A DNA stretch of 64,000 nt, from positions 26,819,001-26,883,000 of the forward strand of contig NW_024467119.1 in the NCBI RefSeq assembly GCF_017591425.1, in the 5' to 3' direction. This DNA is from Ochotona curzoniae (taxonomy: Eukaryota; Chordata; Mammalia; Lagomorpha; Ochotonidae). A program made the translations under genes and the position numbers. The notes below the pieces were generated by a model. It saw only the letters and a program-made list of their open reading frames with translations. It ran no database searches and was not told where the DNA came from. Below, piece after piece: positions 47,875 through 61,092 of the stretch; the stretch's first letter is position 1; each line of letters opens with the position of its first letter.

Positions 47875-48207
47875 TCATTGTGAGCAAGCATTTTCTCCAT
47901 AGAATTCCCGTGCTAAACAGAGTCTCTGAATTTGGATATATTTGGCCATAAATCTGCTCTCGTGAGTGCAGTGCCTCTGAGCTCCCTCACAGCTCATTGC
48001 AATAAATCTGGGGTTGTCAGAAATAAGCCAAATAGGCATGAGATGACGACCACCTTCTTTAATAAGTATAAATGTTTCAATATTAGCTGAAGCATTAATG
48101 AGTTCTTTCAGTATAAGAAAATTCTGTGGGCCCCATGTGTTAAGATGTACAAACAGAACCTGATAACAAATATTGGAATTTCCTGGGATTGGGAGAAAGG
48201 AAAACAT
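47875..48207 (-). other. Antisense 110-codon open frame of unknown meaning
   Basis: An open frame on the strand opposite MAPK10, about 430 bp before exon 7. It includes GGRHLMPIWLISDNPRFIAM, which reads more like protein than most frames here. I do not recognise it. It could be a fragment of a processed pseudogene or a chance frame. The rest of the intron around it (46503-48614) shows nothing. Confidence 0.2.
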
Positions 48208-48590
48208 TTTTCAAAGATAATTTAGAAAAAAAAATTTGAATAATTATTGTTTTAAGTGTTTGTGTAGTTGTCGTTTTAAATATGTATGGAGACAAGAATG
48301 TTACTCAGATAAAAATGATTCTATTTTTGTCTTCCAAATCACATAGTGCTTTTGATGATTATCCTAATGTGGGAGATTGTCATTGTGTGACAACATTTTA
48401 TTGTCACTACCTAAAGGGTGTCTCATGATATCTTATTCTGTGAAAAAATGCTAGTTCTCTAAACATTTCTAAGTTTCAAATCTGATTTTGAGATTAAAGA
48501 GCCCAACAGTTTTATTTCACAATTTTGTCCCTTTTTGCTTCATTAAAACTCCATTAATACTGACAGGCACTCGGGATTTGGAAGACATGA

Positions 48591-48857
<267 letters not shown>

Positions 48858-49107
48858 TGACCAGTTAAGCAAGCCTGTAAAAAAGACAAATTTTCTTAGC
48901 TAAAACTACCTTCATGTTAAGCAGAAGCATTCGCTAAAATAAATCTTATAAAGGTAGGTTTATGGCCAGGTATTTAAGAATTTTTTGGGATATTCAGAAG
49001 GAAGAATATGAGTAAAAAAAAAGTTACTGTGATGTGTTAAACTATTTCTTGGTTTATTTAAAATTTTAAATTTAGTATGTGAAGTGTAGCTGAAAACCAA
49101 TGTGATA

Positions 49108-49330
49108 AGCCTGGTGTAATAGTTCACTTGGCTAATCCTCCTCCTCTTGCAAGCAAGGGAATCCTATAGGTACACTGGTGTGTGTCCTGGCTGCTCTAAT
49201 CCTGACTCAATTTCCTATTTGTTACCCGAGAAAGTAGTAGAGTATGGCTCAAAGTTTCCCTGTTTGGGTTCAGATTATGCCTCAGTGCATAGGTGGGACT
49301 CCTGGAAAGTTACCTGATATGTCACTTCTC
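49108..49330 (+). mobile_element. Truncated CSINE
   Basis: AGCCTGGTGTAATAGTTCAC, GTCCTGGCTGCTCTAATCC, TCAATTTCC and a GGTGGGACTCCTGG block are the head part of a forward C-SINE; the CT tract and tail are lost. Confidence 0.65.
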
Positions 49331-52136
<2,806 letters not shown>

Positions 52137-52769
52137 TAGACCAGAAAGAAAACACAAAGAATTTTTATAAAATTGCCAAGTCAAAAGTTTATTACTTGCC
52201 CCACTAAGAGTTTTTTCTTCAGTCTATGCTTTCTATGCATTATTTTTCAGGACTTCCTACACAAGGAGGTTGATTTTTTTCCAAAAACCTTATGATTAAA
52301 TTTCTATATGCGTATGTGTGAATATATATGTATATATATGTATATATGTATGAACACTTGTATTTCTACTAATGTGTTTAACCATCAGGAGGAAAAGAGA
52401 ATAATAGCAGCATGTTTTGCTTCTCCATTTTCTTGATAACACATCTGTCTTTCATAAATGGTGGTATTTTATTAAAATGCTAAAGAACCTTGCAGTCAGA
52501 AAGCTTTTACTTGGCTTCTGGTAGCCTTGTGAGACTTTCAATGAACTAGATGAGCAAAAGTGGATATTTCACTGATAATATTATTTTAGCTTGACTCTAA
52601 AAAGAAAACCACAGTGTGATGTATCTCCGTGACTCAAATCTAGGAACCATGTATGAATCTTCTTGGAACTGTCACTCTTACATATTATTTCTTACATGTT
52701 TACCTCTCTCATTTCTCTGGGTGGACTGAGAAGGACAAAGGGTATTGCTGATGCTACTGGATGATCTGT

Positions 52770-53150
52770 AGGTTGCCTTTCTGTGCTGGCTTTACCTTCT
52801 CCCATAGACTCCAGCATCAGTCCAAATTCTTAGCATGTCGTACAACTTTGATTACAAAAGATACTTCAAAGTCATTCATTTGAGTCTTAATCCCCTCTTG
52901 GAGATGCTCTTTCTTTTGCATGTGGGGCCCTTTCTTGTACCGCAGGGTGTTCTTGCTCTTTTTTTCCGTTTCCTTTCCTTTGCTGCTTCATGGGCTTGCC
53001 CATGTCAGGGATGCTGGGTTCAGACTTTGGTGATTCTGTCTCTTTGCTCTTCACTAGAGGATGAGATGGGAATGATGGTAGCAAGGACCAGAAAGAATGC
53101 AGTTTCACAGATGTGATATTCAACCAGCTGCGTTTGAATGGAACCCAGCC
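52770..53150 (-). pseudogene. Possible retrocopy fragment, Lys/Glu-rich frame
   Basis: On the minus strand a 90-codon frame (52887-53159) reads SKETESPKSEPSIPDMGKPM, then a basic segment QQRKGNGKKEQEH. A neighbouring frame continues in a similar basic style with LRYKKGPHMQKKEH, as if a frameshift separates them. Such composition is typical of nucleolar or RNA-binding proteins. No parent gene was recognised and no A tail is visible, so this is a weak call. Confidence 0.25.
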
Positions 53151-53344
53151 TTTTAGCATTCACAAACCTCAGAGTAAACTGTTCAGTGACAGATGGGTCT
53201 GCTAAATGTGAGAAATGAGGGGTAGCATCTTGCCTGAAATATCTGTTTCACAAAGAGGTAGATATTTCAGTTTGCTTCAGATCAGTTGATAGTCATTTGA
53301 TTGGATTCTTGCAACAAAAAGTCTTAACAATTAATTGTTTCTGA

Positions 53345-53403
53345 GTTTAACTTGTTTTTTTTTTAATTTTATTAATTACATTGTATTATGTTTAACTTGT
53401 TTT
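53345..53403 (-). mobile_element. Minimal L1 insertion of about 30 bp with target duplication
   Basis: GTTTAACTTGTTTT occurs at 53345-53358 and again at 53390-53403. Between them lie a T run and ATTAATTACATTGTATTAT, which is the reverse complement of the last bases of the L1-type 3' end seen at 23886, 58059 and 18355. Hence an extremely 5'-truncated insertion with its 14-bp target duplication. Confidence 0.85.
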
Positions 53404-55019
53404 AATACTAATATTTTGTCAACTAAAATATGGAAGCGATTTCTCATGCTTGGGAAATACCTTCAAATATTCTTGGAATAGAATGAAATAATGAAATCAG
53501 CAAAAGAACTATCTATTGGGTATGACAATTATGAAAATTTTTTTTCATGATGAAATTCTGAAAAATGTTTTAGGGTCTGGTGATAGTTTTAGATAAATGT
53601 AAATTATTTGAAATTGTTGCTCTTCATTTATTTTGATAGTTTATAGTATGTACTAAGTTTGTTTTTCCTTACATCTAATTTATTATGTGTAATCTGTTTT
53701 TTTAATGAATATGGGCTAGAGTTTAATTGCAGTTGTGAAGTCTGAATTTGTGATTCACTTGTAATTTCGGTGCCTATGAAAGAGCTGCTTGAAAATGGTA
53801 ACACCATATTAGAATAATATGGATGACTTTTAAAATTTATTTTTAACTTTTTGAGAAAAAATCTTTTGTAGAGTAAGAAGGTAAAGTTTAAGATGCTAAG
53901 TTGGTGAGTGTCCTTCTGTTAGCATCCTGGGCATTCATAGCAACAAGACAAGCTACATGAAGCTTAGCGAAATAACCTGATAGATCCTGAAAGCTGAGGG
54001 AAAGAATCAGTTAGTGAATGCGAGAACAAGCAAGTATTTGGTGTCTAGAGTGAGATCCTTGATTGCACATGGATAGACTTGTCTTACATGCAGAGTCACT
54101 ATAGTGAACAGGTTGAAAGACCGAGGGTATAGCAAGAACAGTCTATGAAATATACTACAGAGGTCTCAACCAAGATGAAAAAGATCCTGAAAGTGCTAGA
54201 AGAAGCAGTTAGCTATGCTTTCTAAGCAGCCCTGCAATGAATATCTTCATTGTTACATATGAACATGTATTTAAAGTACCTTTCCTTGTGGCAAGACTAT
54301 AATGTTGTGATATGTCTTATTCTACCAGGGTGAATAAGACTTCAGGGCATTTAGACAAATGCAGTAATATAACAATATAATATAAGGATAAATCAAGAAT
54401 CTTTATAATCCAAGTAAACTGAAGCATCAAATGCAGTCACCTTGATACAATGGGAAATTGGTTCTGGGATCCTTTGTGGATGCCAAGATCTGTGGAGGCT
54501 CAACACCTTTATTAAAATGACATAGTATTTGTGTGTATCTTATGACCATTCCTTTGAATATTTAAAAGTGTTTTTTGATTACTTATAATGCCTTGTATAA
54601 TGTAAATACTAGGTAAACAGTTATTGTACTATGCTGTTAGTTAGGAGATGAATAAGACAAAAAAAAAATGTTTCCTTTTCAGTGCAGGCACAAACATCAA
54701 AGGCCTTAACTACACAGTATATAATGTATGGTTGACTATAGATGCAGAATACACAGATACGGAGGGCCAAGTGCAATCAGAGTGTTAACCCTTTTTTTTT
54801 GTTGAATAATTTACATGTTTTATCTCCCATTGCATCAATCTTTCCATACTCTTGTTTCTTAAGTAGTATAAAAACTTCTCAGTTTGATATAATCCTGTTT
54901 GACTATTCTTTTCTTGTTGGACTATTAGCCAAAAGCTTATTGGTTATGCCAGTGGTTTGAAGTATTCATCCTGTTTTCATCTAGTAGTTTCACAATTACA
55001 GTCTTTACACTTACGTATT
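53404..55019 (+). other. Intron, no gene seen
   Basis: Unique AT-rich sequence. The open frame at 54742-54960 is unremarkable. Confidence 0.5.
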
Positions 55020-55318
55020 TTAAATAATTAATTTATTTGAGAATGCAAGAGCCAGAGAGTAGTAGCTTCCAACTGTTATTCTCCCTCTCCCCACCCCCAA
55101 GGTCCACGACAACTAGGTCTGAGCTTAGCCAAGGTGGAGGTACAGGAAGTCATTTCAGATGTCCCATGAGAGTGACAAGGGCCAGATCACAGTCATCACC
55201 ACTATGTCTTAGAGTCTGCATGAGCAGGAAGCTGGAGTCGGGATCCAAAGCAGGGCATCAAACACAGGTACCCTTATGAGGGATGTGAACGCCGTAAGCA
55301 CTCTGCTGGATACTTCCG
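55020..55318 (-). mobile_element. Old CSINE-like element
   Basis: TTAATTTATTTGAGAATGCA, GAGCCAGAGAG, CTGGAGTCGGGATCCAAAGC and GCCGTAAGCACTCTGCTGG keep the layout of a reversed C-SINE. Diverged. The 80-codon open frame at 55037-55279 lies within it. Confidence 0.6.
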
Positions 55319-55339
55319 ATATTTGTATAAGGTGTCAGG

Positions 55340-55740
55340 CTTCAGATACGTAGTGCTGGAGCTCATGTTTCAAACTTCTACATATGGCTATCCAGTTTTC
55401 ATCTTTCATTTATTGAAAAGACTGACCTTTTCCAAGTCTGTGCCTTAGCAGTTGGCTATAGATGAATGGATTCATTTCAGTTAGTCTCTGGATCTGTTCT
55501 TATGCCAGTACTATGCTGTTCTGTATACAATAACTCTATCATATGACTTGAAGTCTGGTTTTAGCTTTGTTATTTTCAATCAAGAATGCTTTGACTATTC
55601 AGAATCATTTGTAATTACATGAATTGTAGAATTTTATTTTATTGTTTGACGAAAAACACCATTGACATTTTGATGTGTACAATGGACATTTTAATAATGT
55701 TGATTGGAAGAATATTTCTCCTTGCAGTTTCCACTGGATA
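55340..55740 (-). mobile_element. L1 ORF2 fragment, minus strand
   Basis: ACATATGGCTATCCAGTTTT, ATGCCAGTACTATGCTGTTC and GGACATTTTAATAATGTTGA match the antisense L1 ORF2 sequence in the expected order. Inactive, about 400 bp. Confidence 0.8.
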
Positions 55741-58036
55741 TGTATACTTCTTTCTCTTTATAGGCTGATGTCACTTTCTCAGTTGTTTCTGTAAAAAAGG
55801 ATGTTGAGGACCTCACAAGCTAATTGAGTCAATGCTAGACAGCTTGTGCATGATGGCAGGGAGCAAACAGACCTGTTTTATTTAAGATTGCTTTCAATTT
55901 TATTCTTCTGCTTCCATGTAGATAAACTACAATAGAAGAAACCTCTATGATCCTTTGTTCTCACTCATCTCTTTCTTTCTTTCTTTGTCTTTCCTTCACT
56001 TGTTATGTTATTCTGCTCTCAAAGAGCCTTTCAAGCTTTCTTTGATTATTGGGTAAAAGCTTAGTTTTGTTCATTCATATTATTAGTATTTGAGCCCAAA
56101 GTTTGTGTTTCATATTGATCTGGATTTAGCAGTAAAATAATAAAAAAAAAAACCACTAAATCCTTGAGTTTCATTGTTTTGGGTAGATTTCTACTCAATA
56201 AATGCTTTAAAGAGTACTTTTATTGAACAGGAATCCAAGATAATGTCATCTTCTGAAAAAGTGAAATGAACTCCTCCAAATGTGGGTTATATATCATATT
56301 TGATTACTTAATGTATTTAGTGTATGATTTCCTGAATGTAAGAGGCTCTGTTTCAAAATGTTAATTAGCTACAACTAAATTGCCATGAGAACCTGCTCAT
56401 CTTCAACCAGACATGTATCCAACTGCTTTGAATCATAATTAATAAATTATGCTCATTTACCCTAGCTATGATTTTCAAACAACTATGAAGTTACTTCAAA
56501 AACTTAATTAGAAAAAAACAACAATTGAAAGATCAGTTTATTTTGGTGCAAAACAAGTTTGAAATCCATGCATAGTTCTATATAGTACACATTTCTCAAG
56601 AATTATCTGATAAAGATTGTGTTTGGCCTTGAATATAAATAGTGTTCAGATAAGATTTTTAGAGCTGAAATGCACAAGATATTACTGAGTCATCAACGAA
56701 TCATGAAATTATCATATTAGTGAATAAAAAATTATAAAGATTCATCTATAAATATATTGACTATCAAAAATTTTCAAAAATTCAGGCATTTGAGGACAAT
56801 GTTAGGAGTTATTCTAAGCCTTTTTTCATGCCTTTTAATTCTGTTGAGCATATATTCACAGTAAAAGCTAATATCACTTGATTGTAAGTCTCATATCACT
56901 TGCTCAATTTAGCCCATTTCATAAATTACTTCACTATTTTTATTTTCTACATTCATAAATGGTGATTTGCTCAGTTATTTTCTGTGCAACTTCTCTTGAA
57001 TCCATAATTAATTCCTAACACAGCATGGTGAAGAACAGGTTAATAAGTACAATTAATTATAAATATATTTCACACATTCTTCTCAATGTATATAAAATTA
57101 GAAATGATAAGAAAAAATATGAAAGATATGAGCTGCAGTGAATATGAATTTGAGGCATTAAAATTCAAACAGCTTATCAGTGGGTGTTCATGCTTTGAAG
57201 ATAAATACTGGAATAAGATATACATATGCCTGCTGCAAATATTATATAATCTTTTATTAAATCAATAAGTTTATGGCTAGCTGTGTGTATTGGGCAGGAA
57301 GTATCTGGAAAACATGATTTAAACGAATTATAAATGAAAATAGCTTTCTGTGCGGACTGTCTCTTCCACTGGGAGGGAAGGGGATTAATGTCTTTGTAAT
57401 TGACATTTTCCTTGGCTGAGCAATATCAAAAGGCTAAAGCATGTCCTTAAGACAGCCTCTGAATAACTCACAGAAAATATAAAATCGTTTTTCTTCCTGA
57501 TTTCTTACACATGATACAGACTCTCTTAAAAAACAATTAACAGACATTATTTTGTTTGTTTGCTGTAAGTGTGAATTTAAATGGACATTTTAATATGGAA
57601 TGTTTCTGAAATTTAATGGCAACTATCAATTATACAGAGCACCCTATCAAGTAGATAAATAGAAACTGAAAAGCTCAAGTTATTTAAGGCTTTTCTTTTG
57701 TGGAAACTTGAACATTTTTTTTAAGAAGGAAAAAGTTCAGAAAACCAGTTGGTTAATATTTCAAGATTCAAAAGTGTTGCTTTTCATCAGAAAAATAAAA
57801 TATGCCTCTTTGTGAGCATAATCCTAGACTTATGCTAATTTAGTTTTACATGTTGTGTATTTGCACACAAACTATTTGTTATTTGATTTTCATGTTAGAA
57901 ATCTTAAGTTTTATCTTTTAATTAGCAACTAGACATATTGCCCATCAAATGAAGTTTTTCAGGAAAGTGTCATTTAGATCTTTTATTCTCAGAAGGAATT
58001 CTCAGACTTTTTTCTCCCTAGGGTTTTAGAAATTTT
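55741..58036 (+). other. Intron, no gene seen
   Basis: AT-rich. Includes TTTCTTTCTTTCTTTC-like repeats at about 55972-55988. The open frame at 57086-57268 is not recognised. Confidence 0.5.
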
Positions 58037-58058
58037 AAAAATAATTTTAAAAAAGATC

Positions 58059-58983
58059 TGTGGGCCGCTCAGGGTCCACAGAAACAGAACAGTAAACTTC
58101 CTTCAGGACTAGGGAGAGGAGTTTTCTCTGGTCCTTACTTAGTTCCAACTTTGGATCCCCACCCTCTCTTGCAATGACCATCAGGGTCGCTCCAGAGCCG
58201 CACCCCCCCCAACACACACACGAATAGATAGGCAGAGAACAACAAGGAAAGCTTAGAACCAGACAGGAAATGGTCAGCATGGACTCACACATACCTTACT
58301 AGGTAGGACACAATATTAATTACTCCTCACTAAGGTATTGAAGATTTCTTTGCACAGCCCCCCTAAAACTTCTGCACCTCAATTGTTGACATATGCCTTG
58401 TTAGAGTTATAACCCAGTTTAGACTATCCTAAAATCTGCCAAGGTTAGCAAAATTATGCTTCAGCACTATAAACTGCTAAATACTAAAATGAAAATAGAC
58501 ATGAGACAGCTGAAGAGTACGCTATAGCCATTTTAAGGTGTATAGCAGCCAGTTCTGTGTATAAACTAAAATTGAAATGTCAATGAGGTAGTCACAATAT
58601 GTGGTTAAGAACTTGCATTTTTTTTTTTAACATATTGGTTACTCAATACCATGTCAATTAATTCCATAATGTTGTAAATTGTCGTTGATGTCATGTTGTG
58701 GCTTTAAATTGATTGGGATGATATTCTGCCAGCTCTGCCTTCAGACCAGAGATGGTCTCCCCAAGAAACTGTTGAATTTATCTGGACAATAAGATGCTGG
58801 ACTCTGTGCTTGGTATACTCTTGCAATGAAAGAATCTTGACTGAATTTGAAATGTAATACAGCAGCAAGGTGGAGGAATCCACCATGGGGGGAGGGTACG
58901 AGGAGGGGTTGGGGGATCCCCAGAGCCTAAGAAACTGTGTCACATAATGCAATGTAATTAATAAAAAATATATATCTATATTA
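58059..58983 (+). mobile_element. L1-type 3' UTR copy
   Basis: Same family and order as 23886-25123: AGTAAACTTCCTTC, CTCTGGTCCTTAC, the G-rich tract near 58890-58920, TGTGTCACATAATGCAATGT and AATAAAAAATA. Flanked by a 22-bp target duplication with one mismatch (58037-58058 and 58984-59005), so the whole insertion is defined. Confidence 0.88.
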
Positions 58984-59005
58984 AAAAATAATTTTTAAAA
59001 AGATC

Positions 59006-60730
59006 AATACTCTTTACCACTCTCAGAAATAGGGCAGCTCATCCTAACTCAGGATGTACAAAGGGAAAATTAACCATGGTGTTTGAAATATTGAAAATGG
59101 CGGTATATTCCATACAGTAATCATGGTGCGGTACAAAAGTGGCAGTGTCTGCAAATGTTTCATAGATTCTATCATTCGGTGTAGTCTATAAATTCGTGTG
59201 CAAGTCATAGGGGATCTCTTGTTTTCAGGAACAAAAAGACAAGAGGTTACTGAGTAATGTGAATATGTGAAACATTGTTTTCTCCATTTTAAAATTGCCA
59301 GTGTTTAAAATCTTCTTGCAGATGAAATGTTTCTATGAATTTTTTGAAATATGATTTGTTCTACTCGGAGTCAGTAAACTGACTGAATCCCTCTCAGCTC
59401 CTCTCTCCATCTGTCTCGACACAAAGACTACCTCCTTGAGTCTTATGATTTCTTATTATTGCAACATGGATTTTGCTGTGAAAAGCCTAGTACTTGGAAG
59501 GCTTAATTTGAGAACTAGTTTAGTGCTGTCTATCCTTTGTCAAAGATTCCTTCAGTGTGAAGTGGAACTCTGGGTAGGTTTGTTAGGCTCCACAAATAGA
59601 AATTTAGAAATCAGTAGGAAGAAGCATGACTTATAATGGATATGAATTTTATACTCCCTAATTACGCGCTTAATTATAGCAGAAGCAGTTCATATTTTGT
59701 GATTCTCATTTGCTTGGTGGAAGTTAAATCAAAGCCTCTAATTCCTAATAACTGCCATTTGCAGAATTCTAAACTTTCATCTGTTCATGCTGATGTATTC
59801 TTTCAACAGCAAAATGTGAGCAATTTACTAATTGCCTTCTAGAAAAAAAATTAACTTTATTACATCTTGTATGCCCAGTATCTTGGCTGTTAAAGTGGAA
59901 ATATCATCTGAATTGCATTTGAATTATTTTGATGCCTTGCATTCTGTTGGTAGGAGCTTGTCAAAATGTTTGTTGTAGATAGATTTGGCCACCTGCTTTG
60001 AGGAGCTGCTCTCCCTACAAGACTTATAACAGGAACAGACACTTCACTCACACATTTACCATTTTATCCTTAATTTTCTTCTATTGAAGTGTAAAGCTCA
60101 TCTTGACTTTGATTTGTTGCTCATGGAAGGCACTCGGTTTTTGAGAGCTAGGAGGGATGACCCCTTATCTTCAGGGAATGCTTGCTTTGTTGCCTGTCAG
60201 TGCCTGTGCTCTGCTTCCCTGCCAAGCCATGTGTTAATCGTTACTCCAGAACCCTGTCACATAAAGGCCACATTAACCCTAGGCTTAACCATTTGTTTAT
60301 TTGGAGAGTAGTAATATTTAAATTCCTCAACGACTTGAAATGTTTTCCTTTGCTTTCTTGCTCTCAGATTCAGTTTAGTTGCACAGTTCGTTTTTAAATA
60401 ACTAGTACTTCTTTTAAAGAAGAAATCCAGTATACACATACCCATCCTACATGATTTGATATGCGGAAGACTGATCATCATCCAGACTATTCTATGGGAG
60501 ACACGAGACCAAAGAGGGAAACTGCCCCCGTACTTGGGCACTCCCAATATAGCACTGAGTTTTCTTATGATCTCAAGAGCTTCTTTGGATGAATGTCTGA
60601 GGGCTTTTGAAAAGAAATCCTGAAATTATATGCCTGCAACTAACTTGATTCTCTTAATTTTATCTTCATTTTTATCTTAGCTCCCTAAAGATAAAGTACA
60701 TTGACTTCATTGGATTTTTGGAGCTTTTAT
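59006..60730 (+). other. Intron, no gene seen
   Basis: Several short open frames (59436-59636, 59636-59842, 60084-60311, 60257-60547 minus) but no domain, splice context or repeat that I can support. Confidence 0.45.
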
Positions 60731-60746
60731 TTCAAATTTAACTCTT

Positions 60747-61076
60747 TTTTTTTTAAAGATTTATTTTTATTATTTTTTAATTGGAAAGGCGGATATACAG
60801 AGAGGAGAGACAGAGAGGAAGAGCTTCTGTCCGATGATTCACTCCCCACGTGAGCTCAACGGCCAGTGCTATGCCAATCCGAAGCCAGGAGCCTCTTCCG
60901 GGTCTGCCACGCGGGGTGCAGGGTCCCAAAGCTTTGGGCCGTCCTCAACTGCTTTCCCGGGCCACAGGCAGGGAGCTGGAAGGGAAGCGGGGCTGCTGGG
61001 ATAGAACTGGCGCCCATATGGGATCCCCGGGGGTGCAAGGCGAGGACCTTAACCACTGCGCCACCCTGCCGGGCCC
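60747..61076 (-). mobile_element. CSINE, young and full length
   Basis: Reversed full-length C-SINE: T tract, AAAGATTTATTTTTATTA, ATTGGAAAGGCGGATATACA, AGCTGGAAGGGAAGCGGGGC and CTGCGCCACCCTGCCGGGCCC-type end. Flanked by a perfect 16-bp target duplication TTCAAATTTAACTCTT (60731-60746 and 61077-61092). Closely similar to CSINE B at 17474-17810. Open frames at 60850-61119 belong to it. Confidence 0.95.
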
Positions 61077-61092
61077 TTCAAATTTAACTCTT

